The notes under the pieces: model-generated | The model's database searches: none | Seen by the model: only the letters and a program-made list of their open reading frames with translations | What the model was told of the DNA's origin: nothing | Assembly: GCF_004303025.1 (NCBI RefSeq) | Contig: NZ_PJQW01000020.1 | Location: forward strand, 227 to 34,337 | From: Flavobacterium sp. J27 | Lineage (GTDB): Bacteria > Bacteroidota > Bacteroidia > Flavobacteriales > Flavobacteriaceae | DNA: 34,111 nucleotides | Direction: 5' to 3' | Position numbers and translations under genes: made by a program | In this document: piece by piece, positions 7,535 to 14,888 of the stretch | Layout: each line of letters begins with the position of its first letter | How positions within the stretch are numbered: position 1 is the stretch's first letter

Positions 7535-9733
7535 ATGGAAATGCAACAATTTTATTACGATAACAAAATTGTAAAGAAATTCCTTTATGCAAGTATCTTG
7601 TTTGGAGTTGTAGGTATGCTCGTTGGTCTCACAGTTGCCTTTATGTTTCTTTTTCCAAATATGACCGATGGAATCTCATGGTTAAGTTTTGGAAGATTAA
7701 GACCATTACACACGAATGCAGTTATCTTTGCCTTTGTAGGTAACGCTATTTTTGCAGGAGTTTATTATTCGTTACAACGCTTACTAAAAACTAGAATGTA
7801 TAGCGATGTATTAAGTAATATTAATTTCTGGGGTTGGCAGTTAATTATTGTTGCTGCTGCTATTACATTGCCATTAGGATACACAACATCAAAAGAATAT
7901 GCAGAATTAGAATGGCCTATAGATATTGCTATAGCTCTCATTTGGGTTGTATTTGGAATTAATATGATTATGACGATTTTAAGAAGAAGAGAGCGTCATT
8001 TATATGTAGCGATTTGGTTTTATATAGCCACTTTTGTAACGGTTGCTGTATTACATATTTTTAACAGTTTAGAATTACCAGTTTCTGCTTTAAAAAGCTA
8101 TTCAGTTTATGCTGGTGTACAAGATGCTTTAGTACAATGGTGGTATGGTCATAATGCAGTAGCTTTCTTTTTAACCACACCTTTCCTTGGATTGATGTAT
8201 TATTTTGTACCAAAAGCAGCCAATAGACCTGTTTATTCGTATCGATTATCAATTATTCACTTTTGGTCCTTAATTTTTATTTATATCTGGGCGGGTCCAC
8301 ACCATTTATTATACACTGCTTTACCAGACTGGGCACAAAATTTAGGTGTGGTATTTTCTATTATGCTTATTGCTCCTTCTTGGGGAGGAATGATCAATGG
8401 ATTGTTAACCTTGAGAGGTGTTTGGGATAAAGTAAGAACTGAACCCGTTTTAAAATTCTTTGTAGTGGGGATTACAGGGTATGGTATGGCTACTTTTGAA
8501 GGTCCAATGTTGTCTCTTAAAAATGTAAATGCAATAGCACACTTTACCGATTGGATTGTAGCTCACGTTCACGTAGGTGCATTAGCTTGGAACGGTTTTA
8601 TGACATTTGGTATGATATATTGGTTAATTCCTAGAATGACTAAAACCAAATTATATTCTACAGCATTAGCTAATTTCCATTTCTGGATAGGAACTTTGGG
8701 TATTATTTTATATGCGTTACCAATGTATGTTGCTGGTTTTACACAAGCTTCTATGTGGAAACAATTTAAACCAGATGGTACTTTACAATACGGAAATTTC
8801 TTAGAAACAGTTACCGAAATTATGCCTATGTATTTAATGAGAGCTATTGGAGGAACGTTGTTTGTAATTGGATTATTAGTATTAGTATATAATGTGGCTC
8901 GCACAGTAATGGCTGGAAAACCAGTGGAAGATGAATTAGCTGAAGCTCCTACTTTAACTAAAATTGCTTCTGGAAGATTAAAAGGTGAGAAATTCCATCC
9001 ATGGTTAGAGAGAAAACCAATTCAATTAACCATTTTAGCAACCATTGCGATTTTAATTGGAGGTATTTTACAAATTGTACCAACTATCATGGTGAAATCG
9101 AATATACCAACCATTGCAAGTGTAAAACCCTATACTCCTTTAGAATTAGAAGGTAGAGATATTTACATTAGAGAAGGCTGTAATAATTGTCACTCTCAAA
9201 TGGTACGACCTTTCCGTTCAGAAGTTGTGCGCTATGGAGAATATTCAAAAGCAGGAGAATTTGTGTATGATCATCCTTTTTTATGGGGATCTAAACGTAC
9301 AGGTCCAGATTTAGCACGAGAAGGAGTTTCTGGAAAACCAAATAATGGTGGACGTTCTGACGATTGGCATTTCAATCACTTATGGGATCCTCAAAGTACT
9401 TCTTCTGGTTCAATTATGCCAGGCTATAAATGGGTCATCAGAAATACTTTGGATACTTCAAAGACTCAAGAAAAAATGAAAGTGATGCAGCAATTAGGTG
9501 TTCCTTATACAGATGAGGAAGTGAAAAATGCTTATAAAACTATGGAAGCACAAGCAGCCAAAATTGAAGCAAATCTGATGAAAAATGAAGATATTAAGAA
9601 ATCTTTTGACGAACAAAAAGCAACAAGTGGAGCTGCCTTTGTACCAGTTAAAGACAGAGAAATTACTGCTTTGATTGCTTATTTGCAACGCTTAGGAACC
9701 GATATTACGAAAGAAGATAACACTAAAAAATAA
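7535..9733 (+). CDS. ccoNO: Fused cbb3 cytochrome c oxidase subunits I and II (CcoNO)
   Basis: A 732-aa fusion of the catalytic CcoN and the monohaem CcoO subunit, typical of Bacteroidota. The N-terminal part (about 1-480) is polytopic and carries the haem and copper ligands: HTNAVIF (low-spin haem His), WYGHNAVAF (CuB His), GPHHLLY (CuB His pair) and IVAHVHVGA (haem b3 and b His). The C-terminal part (about 490-732) has a membrane anchor and then a cytochrome c domain with GCNNCHSQM (Cys549, Cys552, His553), the VVRYGEYSKAGE stretch and the KRTGPDLAREG region. The enzyme reduces oxygen with high affinity at the inner membrane and pumps protons. It is preceded by an FNR-activated promoter through ccoS. 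Confidence 0.97.
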   Translation: MEMQQFYYDNKIVKKFLYASILFGVVGMLVGLTVAFMFLFPNMTDGISWLSFGRLRPLHTNAVIFAFVGNAIFAGVYYSLQRLLKTRMYSDVLSNINFWGWQLIIVAAAITLPLGYTTSKEYAELEWPIDIAIALIWVVFGINMIMTILRRRERHLYVAIWFYIATFVTVAVLHIFNSLELPVSALKSYSVYAGVQDALVQWWYGHNAVAFFLTTPFLGLMYYFVPKAANRPVYSYRLSIIHFWSLIFIYIWAGPHHLLYTALPDWAQNLGVVFSIMLIAPSWGGMINGLLTLRGVWDKVRTEPVLKFFVVGITGYGMATFEGPMLSLKNVNAIAHFTDWIVAHVHVGALAWNGFMTFGMIYWLIPRMTKTKLYSTALANFHFWIGTLGIILYALPMYVAGFTQASMWKQFKPDGTLQYGNFLETVTEIMPMYLMRAIGGTLFVIGLLVLVYNVARTVMAGKPVEDELAEAPTLTKIASGRLKGEKFHPWLERKPIQLTILATIAILIGGILQIVPTIMVKSNIPTIASVKPYTPLELEGRDIYIREGCNNCHSQMVRPFRSEVVRYGEYSKAGEFVYDHPFLWGSKRTGPDLAREGVSGKPNNGGRSDDWHFNHLWDPQSTSSGSIMPGYKWVIRNTLDTSKTQEKMKVMQQLGVPYTDEEVKNAYKTMEAQAAKIEANLMKNEDIKKSFDEQKATSGAAFVPVKDREITALIAYLQRLGTDITKEDNTKK

Positions 9734-9738
9734 GCAGT

Positions 9739-9912
9739 ATGTTAAAATTTATCAAACACAATTTAGAAACTATTGCTGGAGTGGAGATTTATCCAATAGT
9801 TTCCTTAAGTATTTTCTTTACATTCTTTCTAGTCCTTTTTATATGGGTTTTTACCTATAAAAATGAAAAGATTAAAGAGTTAAGTGAATTACCTATAAAA
9901 GACGAATTATAA
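9739..9912 (+). CDS. ccoQ: CcoQ/FixQ-like small cbb3 oxidase subunit
   Basis: A 57-aa single-helix protein starting MLKFIKHNLETIAGVEIYP, with a hydrophobic segment at residues 19-40 (ending VLFIWVFTY) and a charged tail KNEKIKELSELP. Size, the single helix, the charged C-terminus and location between ccoNO (5-nt gap) and ccoP (33-nt gap) fit CcoQ, which stabilises the oxidase complex. The ATG at 9739 is the only sensible start. Identity rests mainly on context, since CcoQ sequences are poorly conserved. Confidence 0.85.
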   Translation: MLKFIKHNLETIAGVEIYPIVSLSIFFTFFLVLFIWVFTYKNEKIKELSELPIKDEL

Positions 9913-9945
9913 TAGTATAGATACGATATAAAATAAATAATACCT

Positions 9946-10899
9946 ATGAAAAACATCATCCCTTCATACGTTAGAGTTCCAGTAATCTTTGCAACGGTGT
10001 TTGCAGGAATGGAATACTTTATAGATTCTGGTGAAAAACCGGCTTTTATGGAGTATCCAATGGTAGCTGTTTTCTTATTTGTTTTTCTATTTCTTTTAAT
10101 AGCAATAGAAATAGTAATTAGTGCGGTGGATAAAGTTACTTACCAATTATTAAGCGAAGAACAGAAAAAACAACTAGAAGAGGCACAAGCATTACCTTTC
10201 ACAGAGAGTGCCTTTTATAAAAATATTATGAAAAAACTAACACGTTCTAAAGCCGTTGAGCAAGAGGCAGATGTAATGTTAGATCATAATTATGATGGTA
10301 TTAAAGAGCTAGATAATGTATTGCCTCCTTGGTGGGTGTATCTCTTTTATACTTGTATTGTTTTTGCTGTAGTTTATTTAGTACGTTTCCATATTGTAGG
10401 GGATTATACCCAAAAAGAAGAATATGAAATGGCGATGCTTGAAGCGCAAAAAGAACACGAAGAGTATTTGAAAAATGCTCCCGATCCAGTCAATCTTGAA
10501 AATGTAATCTTAATGACTGATGCCACTAGTATTGCAGAAGGGAAGAAAATATTTACAGAGAATAACTGTGCTTCTTGTCATAAAGAAAATTTAGAAGGAA
10601 ATATTGGTCCGAACTTAACAGATGCTTATTGGATTAATGGAGGAGGAATTAAAAACATTTTTAAAGTAATTTCTGAAGGAAGTCCTAAAAACAGTGTAAT
10701 GGCTCCTTGGAAAGAAGTTATTAAGCCTACCGATATTCAAAAATTAGCCAGTTATATTCTCTCTTTACAAGGTTCAAATCCTGCTAATGCAAAAGCACCA
10801 GAAGGGGAACTTTGGGTAGAAGAAGCAGTGACAAATAATAAAGAAGAAATAGTAGATGAGGTAACAAAAGTTACAGATTCTACTAAAATTCAGCAATAA
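9946..10899 (+). CDS. ccoP: cbb3 oxidase subunit III CcoP, one-haem form
   Basis: A 317-aa membrane-anchored cytochrome c. Two hydrophobic segments (about residues 35-60 and 125-147, the second with PPWWVYLFYTCIVF) flank a cytosolic loop. The second segment matches the CcoP anchor, whose hallmark is the WW motif. The C-terminal periplasmic domain has a single CASCH haem c site (Cys208, Cys211, His212), GPNLTD and a probable Met ligand in SVMAPWKE. Proteobacterial CcoP carries two haems; this one carries one, as is usual in Bacteroidota. It passes electrons to CcoNO. The Glu/Thr-rich tail after residue 290 is probably disordered. Confidence 0.94.
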   Translation: MKNIIPSYVRVPVIFATVFAGMEYFIDSGEKPAFMEYPMVAVFLFVFLFLLIAIEIVISAVDKVTYQLLSEEQKKQLEEAQALPFTESAFYKNIMKKLTRSKAVEQEADVMLDHNYDGIKELDNVLPPWWVYLFYTCIVFAVVYLVRFHIVGDYTQKEEYEMAMLEAQKEHEEYLKNAPDPVNLENVILMTDATSIAEGKKIFTENNCASCHKENLEGNIGPNLTDAYWINGGGIKNIFKVISEGSPKNSVMAPWKEVIKPTDIQKLASYILSLQGSNPANAKAPEGELWVEEAVTNNKEEIVDEVTKVTDSTKIQQ

Positions 10900-10920
10900 A
10901 TTAGAGTTTGTTTAAAAATT

Positions 10921-10983
10921 GTTATTCTGAGCTTATTTAAAACACTCAAAATAGATTAGATTCTGAAACAAGTTCAGAATGAC
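10921..10983. repeat. Imperfect inverted repeat between ccoP and ccoG
   Basis: Arms GTTATTCTGAGCT (10921-10933) and AGTTCAGAATGAC (10971-10983) are complementary except for two bases. The sequence type, a CATTCTGAAC-TTG-TTCAGAATC core, resembles short dispersed intergenic repeats common in flavobacterial chromosomes. It sits within the cco gene run and could form an intra-operon hairpin. Confidence 0.6.
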
Positions 10984-11031
10984 ATTAAATATTTTCAAGC
11001 ACTCTTTTTTAACCCAATTTAAATTAGCGTT

Positions 11032-12450
11032 ATGTTAAATATACCAGACGAAAGTTTTAGAGATAGCATTGCTACCATAAACGAAGAAGGGAAACGAAAT
11101 TTTATTTTTCCTAAAAAACCTTCTGGAAAATATTATGATAAAAGAAAATTACTGAGTTATTTTTTATTAGCCTTTTTATTGTCTGCTCCATTTATAAAAA
11201 TCAATGGAAACCAACTCTTGTTATTTAATGTTTTAGAACGTAAGTTCTCTATTTTTGGATTTCCATTTTGGCCACAAGATTTCTATATTTTTGTTTTATC
11301 TATGATTATTGGAGTCGTAGGATTAACCTTATTTACGGTAGCTTTTGGGCGCATATTTTGTGGTTGGTTTTGTCCGCAAACTATTTTTATGGAAATGGTT
11401 TTTCGAAGAATTGAATATTGGATTGATGGAGATAGAGGCGCACAAATGCGATTGGCCAAGCAAGAATGGAATGCTGAAAAAATTAGAAAAAGACTCACAA
11501 AATGGACCGTGTTTTTTATCATATCTTTTCTTATTGCTAATGTTTTTCTAGCCTATCTTATTGGGAGTGATAAATTACTAGAATATATAGAAGAAGGTCC
11601 TAGAGAAAATATTAGTACCCTAATTGCATTATTAATTTTTACTGGCGTATTTTATTTTGTATTTGCGTGGTTTAGAGAACAAGTATGTATTATCGCTTGC
11701 CCTTATGGAAGAATGCAAGGTGTATTATTAGATAATAAATCCATAAATGTTGCCTATGATCATGTTAGAGGAGAAGGGGAGAAAGGAAGAGCCAAATGGG
11801 ATAAAAGAGAAGATCGTGCTGCCTCTGGAAAAGGAGATTGTATCGATTGTAAACAATGTATTGTAGTGTGTCCTACAGGAATAGATATTCGTAATGGAAC
11901 CCAACTAGAATGTATCAATTGTACAGCTTGTATCGATGAATGCGATACCATTATGGATAAAGTAGGCTTACCAAAAGGATTAATTCGGTATGCAAGTGAA
12001 GATGAAATTGTAAAGAAAGAAAAGTTCAAACTTACCACTAGAATGAAAGGTTACATTGCCGTTTTAACCATTCTAATAGGTATTTTAATAGGTTTATTGT
12101 TCTTACGAAATGATGTGGAAGCCAATGTATTTCGATTACCAGGACAGTTATACGAACAAAAAGGAAATGTTATCAGTAATGTTTTTACTTTTAAAATTGT
12201 AAATAAAACTGTAAAAGATTTTGAAAACATTTCTTTTAAACTAGAAAAGCCAGAAGGTATTATTCGATTAGTAGGAAACAAACACATTGTTGTTAAGAAG
12301 GAAGATTTGTATCAAGGCACTCTGTTTATAGAAATCCCTACTAGCAAAGTTAAAAAAGATAAAATGAAAGTAAAAATTGGGGTGTATAACGATGGAAAAT
12401 TAATTGAAACTACTACGACTACTTTCTTAGGGCCAAGGTCGTTTAATTAG
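11032..12450 (+). CDS. ccoG: CcoG/FixG-type membrane ferredoxin-like cbb3 oxidase accessory protein
   Basis: A 472-aa polytopic protein. The membrane part holds the NapH/CcoG motifs CGWFCPQT and CIIACPYGRMQG. Two 4Fe-4S ferredoxin sites follow: Cys270, 273, 276, 280 (DCIDCKQCIVVCPTGID) and Cys294, 297, 300, 304 (CINCTACIDEC). After another membrane helix comes a C-terminal immunoglobulin-like (FixG_C) domain of about 120 residues. CcoG reduces Cu(II) to Cu(I) in cbb3 oxidase biogenesis. The gene is 132 nt downstream of ccoP, with a repeat in the gap, and no clear separate promoter is seen. Confidence 0.94.
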   Translation: MLNIPDESFRDSIATINEEGKRNFIFPKKPSGKYYDKRKLLSYFLLAFLLSAPFIKINGNQLLLFNVLERKFSIFGFPFWPQDFYIFVLSMIIGVVGLTLFTVAFGRIFCGWFCPQTIFMEMVFRRIEYWIDGDRGAQMRLAKQEWNAEKIRKRLTKWTVFFIISFLIANVFLAYLIGSDKLLEYIEEGPRENISTLIALLIFTGVFYFVFAWFREQVCIIACPYGRMQGVLLDNKSINVAYDHVRGEGEKGRAKWDKREDRAASGKGDCIDCKQCIVVCPTGIDIRNGTQLECINCTACIDECDTIMDKVGLPKGLIRYASEDEIVKKEKFKLTTRMKGYIAVLTILIGILIGLLFLRNDVEANVFRLPGQLYEQKGNVISNVFTFKIVNKTVKDFENISFKLEKPEGIIRLVGNKHIVVKKEDLYQGTLFIEIPTSKVKKDKMKVKIGVYNDGKLIETTTTTFLGPRSFN

Positions 12451-12457
12451 GATTGTA

Positions 12458-12562
12458 CGTCACTTCGAGTGCGAAGCGTATCGAGAAGTTTTGTTTTTTA
12501 CACTGGGGTTCTCGATACATTTTTTACTCCATTTCATTACGTAAAAACCGCTCGAACTGACG
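12458..12562. repeat. Inverted intergenic repeat between ccoG and ccoH
   Basis: The outer arms CGTCACTTCGAG (12458-12469) and CTCGAACTGACG (12551-12562) pair with one mismatch. Inner arms TATCGAGAA (12479-12487) and TTCTCGATA (12509-12517) pair perfectly. It looks like a mobile or dispersed flavobacterial repeat of the cacttcgag...tcgagaag type. It accounts for the false N-terminal extension of the following reading frame. Confidence 0.7.
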
Positions 12563-12621
12563 ACAGATATAAAATAATAATAGAGAAGACGATTATTTCG
12601 TTGCTCTTAAAACTAAAAAAT

Positions 12622-13068
12622 ATGAAACTAAATTGGGGAACAGGAATTGTAATAGCTTTTGGATTGTTCATGACATTCATCTTGTTTTTTGTGTTCAAAG
12701 TGCAATCTAATGCCAAATACGATAACGAATTGGTAACAGAAAATTATTACCAACAAGAATTAAAGGTACAAGGCAATATCGACAGAGCTTCCAATGCGAA
12801 TGCCTTAGTTGATAAAGTTGCAATAGAAAAAGTTTCTGAAGGCATTCAGGTAGCTTTTCCAAAAGATTTTAATTACGCAGCGATAAAAGGAAATGTGTCC
12901 TTATATAGACCGTCTAACCAGAAATTAGATACTGAAATAGAAATTTCATTGTCTTCTTCAAATTTGCTCATACCTAAAAGTAACTTGGTAGGCGGTCTTT
13001 GGGACATAACAGTAGAATGGGAATATAAGGGTATACAATATCGAAACAAACAGTCGGTTTATTATTAA
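12622..13068 (+). CDS. ccoH: FixH/CcoH-family cbb3 oxidase assembly protein
   Basis: A 148-aa membrane protein starting MKLNWGTGIVIAFGLFMTF, with one N-terminal helix (about 7-27) and then the FixH hallmark NAKYDNELVTENYYQQELKV. The periplasmic rest is beta-rich and ends in YRNKQSVYY. FixH/CcoH associates with CcoN and helps assemble or stabilise cbb3 oxidase. The reading frame is open back to 12469, but those 51 codons are repeat sequence with no family similarity, so the ATG at 12622 is chosen. It follows ccoG, as in other flavobacteria. Confidence 0.9.
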   Translation: MKLNWGTGIVIAFGLFMTFILFFVFKVQSNAKYDNELVTENYYQQELKVQGNIDRASNANALVDKVAIEKVSEGIQVAFPKDFNYAAIKGNVSLYRPSNQKLDTEIEISLSSSNLLIPKSNLVGGLWDITVEWEYKGIQYRNKQSVYY

Positions 13069-13115
13069 TCTTTTAGTGATTAGTAGTTGGTAATTAGTGG
13101 TTAGTATTTTAAGGA

Positions 13116-13238
13116 GCACAGCAAATGTACTTCGGTTGAATAATCGTCCCGCTTTTCACTGTATCTTTTCTTTTTGTCACTTTGAGCGCAGTCGAAAAGC
13201 AAAAAGAAAAGGATGCCGTTATAATCGGGGCTAAAAAT
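13116..13238 (-). ncRNA. Structured repeat / candidate Flavo-1-type RNA, copy A
   Basis: Read on the minus strand, the element begins AGCCCCGATTATAACGGCAT, has a 12-bp perfect hairpin (CTTTTCTTTTTG, 13165-13176, with CAAAAAGAAAAG, 13200-13211), then GATACAGTGAAAAGCGGGAC and a conserved end CAACCGAAGTACATTTGCTG. Copy B at 14381-14486 has nearly the same flanks but a different, still fully paired hairpin. The layout resembles what I recall of the Flavo-1 RNA motif of flavobacteria, which I cannot verify here. It could equally be a small structured mobile repeat. Confidence 0.6.
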
Positions 13239-13292
13239 TACGTTTCTACTTTTAAATACAAATAATTAACTCACAACAGATAACACAAAAAA

Positions 13293-13994
13293 ATGCTTTA
13301 CACCGCTATCATATTTGGTTTAATCAGTAGTTTTCACTGCATTGGAATGTGCGGCCCTATTGCTATGATGTTACCTATAGATAGAAGTAATGAAGCAAAG
13401 AAAATAACGCAAATTCTAGTATATCATTTGGGTAGATTAATTGCCTATAGTTCTTTAGGATTGGTTTTTGGGATATTGGGTAAAGGTTTTTTCTTGGCTG
13501 GGCTACAGCAACAATTATCTATCATAGTTGGCTTATTTATGATTGCTATAGCTTTATTGCCAGAAAAAACTTTAGCCCGATATAATTTTTCAAAACCCGT
13601 TTATAAAATTATTTCAAAAGTAAAGAGCAATTTAGGAAAGCAGTTTAAAAAGAAATCCTATACTTCGCTGCTTACCATAGGTTTATTAAACGGTTATTTA
13701 CCTTGTGGAATGGTATATGTAGCACTTTTTGGTGCATTGGCCATGCCTAATATAGAATATAGTATTTTATATATGCTACTTTACGGTTTAGGAACCGTTC
13801 CTCTAATGAGTGTAGTGGTGTTGCTCTCTAATTTACTTACAAATCCTATAAGAAACACCATTCAAAAAGCCATTCCAATACTAGCGGTTTGTATCGGGAT
13901 TTTATTTATAGTACGAGGACTGGGTTTAAATATTCCTTATGTTTCTCCTAGCACTATGAATCTTTTTGTACATGCTGAAGCCAATTGTCATTAG
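13293..13994 (+). CDS. TauE/SafE-like (DsbD_2) membrane protein linked to cbb3 oxidase
   Basis: A 233-aa polytopic protein, probably six helices. It carries the two half-repeat signatures of the DsbD-like/UreH-type transporters: SSFHCIGMCGP near the N-terminus and NGYLPCGMVYVALFGA at about residues 135-150, each with a Cys in a membrane helix. The family is placed with thiol-redox or metal (copper, nickel) transport proteins, and members often end the cco cluster in Bacteroidota. A role in copper or redox supply to the oxidase is inferred from location. The C-terminus is His/Cys-bearing (HAEANCH). It lies between the two inverted copies of the structured repeat. Confidence 0.8.
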   Translation: MLYTAIIFGLISSFHCIGMCGPIAMMLPIDRSNEAKKITQILVYHLGRLIAYSSLGLVFGILGKGFFLAGLQQQLSIIVGLFMIAIALLPEKTLARYNFSKPVYKIISKVKSNLGKQFKKKSYTSLLTIGLLNGYLPCGMVYVALFGALAMPNIEYSILYMLLYGLGTVPLMSVVVLLSNLLTNPIRNTIQKAIPILAVCIGILFIVRGLGLNIPYVSPSTMNLFVHAEANCH

Positions 13995-14165
13995 TAGAGG
14001 AATTGTTTAAAAGGGTAAGCGTATTAAATTGTTTAAGATTGCTTATTGAACTGTTTTTTACCCCAATCTCGTCACTCTGTAAAGGTCTCATAACGAAGCA
14101 TATTTTTTATTTTTCATAAAATACTTTTCACAAGATATCAATATGAATACTTATTTATCCTAAAA

Positions 14166-14330
14166 ACCTAAAACTTTAGGTCCTTAGGGTAAATTTTTAG
14201 GTTGGTAGACCTAAAACTTTAGGTTGGTAGACGTAAAATTTTAAGTGCTGGACATAAAATTTTAGGTTCTTAGGGTAAAATTTTAGGTTGGTAGACGTAA
14301 AAATTTAAGTAAATAACCTAAAACACCCTT
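14166..14330. repeat. Eight-unit palindromic array, 21-22 bp period
   Basis: The core TAAAAyTTTAGG, often followed by TTGGTAGAC, recurs with TAAA at 14169, 14190, 14212, 14234, 14255, 14276, 14298 and 14319, a spacing of 21 or 22 bp each time. Many cores are palindromes (CCTAAAACTTTAGG, TAAAATTTTA). Units 1-2 and 5-6 form a longer repeat, each with a CTTAGGG linker. There is no gene here and the function is unknown. Confidence 0.75.
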
Positions 14331-14380
14331 TTTGGAATCTCTTTTCTTTAAACTTTTGACTTTCTAACTAGTATAGGTGT

Positions 14381-14486
14381 TTTTTAGCCCCGATTACAAC
14401 GGCATCCTTTTATGGTTGAGGTATGAAATCATAAAAGATACAGTGGAAAGCGGGACCATATTACAACCGAAGTACATTTGTTGTGC
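14381..14486 (+). ncRNA. Structured repeat / candidate Flavo-1-type RNA, copy B
   Basis: On the plus strand it begins TTTTTAGCCCCGATTACAAC, then GGCATC, an 8-bp hairpin (CTTTTATG, 14407-14414, with CATAAAAG, 14430-14437), GATACAGTGGAAAGCGGGAC and CAACCGAAGTACATTTGTTG. CCCG (14389-14392) can pair with CGGG (14451-14454). It is inverted with respect to copy A. The hairpin differs from copy A at many positions yet stays paired, which supports a selected RNA or DNA structure. Confidence 0.6.
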
Positions 14487-14600
14487 TTTTAAAAATTAGC
14501 AGGTTAATCGTTAATAATTTCTTAAAATCGTTCTGAAGAGGACATAGTTTTAAAAATAAAATGTATATTAGAATTTATTCAACAAACAAACATTTTAATT

Positions 14601-14780
14601 ATGAAAAACGTAAAAATGATAGGCAAAAGCCTAAGTAAAAATGAGCTTAAAAACATTAATGGGGGTTGGAAAACCAAAGAAAGTTGCGAATCTATGGGTG
14701 GCTTTTGGGGGCAAATGGCTGTTTCAGGTGTTTGGTGCTGTACTATTCCTGGAGGACAATCTTATTGCCCGCCAGAATAA
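14601..14780 (+). CDS. Bacteriocin-like peptide with double-glycine leader
   Basis: A 59-aa peptide. Residues 1-22 look like a GG-type leader: the part LSKNELKNINGG (11-22) has the regularly spaced hydrophobic residues and GG recognised by C39-peptidase ABC exporters. The predicted mature part (23-59) has Cys at 29, 46, 47 and 56, many Gly, and three Trp (23, 36, 45). It could be an unmodified disulfide-bonded bacteriocin or a signalling peptide; flavobacterial genomes encode many such small 'bacteriocin-like' peptides. No exporter, immunity or modifying enzyme is seen in the window, so it is an orphan here. It has its own terminator. Coding status rests on the leader and start/stop layout. 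Confidence 0.75.
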   Translation: MKNVKMIGKSLSKNELKNINGGWKTKESCESMGGFWGQMAVSGVWCCTIPGGQSYCPPE

Positions 14781-14800
14781 TTAAAATGAGAAGACTACTA

Positions 14801-14828
14801 AAAAGCAACCTTTAAGGTTGCTTTTTTT
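14801..14828 (+). terminator. Terminator after the GG-leader peptide
   Basis: Arms AAAAGCAACC (14801-14810) and GGTTGCTTTT (14816-14825), loop TTTAA, followed by a T run. It is 20 nt after the peptide stop codon and between convergent genes. Confidence 0.88.
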
Positions 14829-14888
14829 ATATAATAGTATACAAATTAAAAATGGATATATAAATGTTATTATTTTATGATAAATTGG

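Noticed and set aside
12469..12621. N-terminal extension of the ccoH reading frame
   Set aside because: It is repeat-derived sequence; the membrane helix and FixH similarity begin at 12622.
14166..14330. CRISPR array
   Set aside because: The period is only 21-22 bp, there are no unique spacers, and no cas genes are near.
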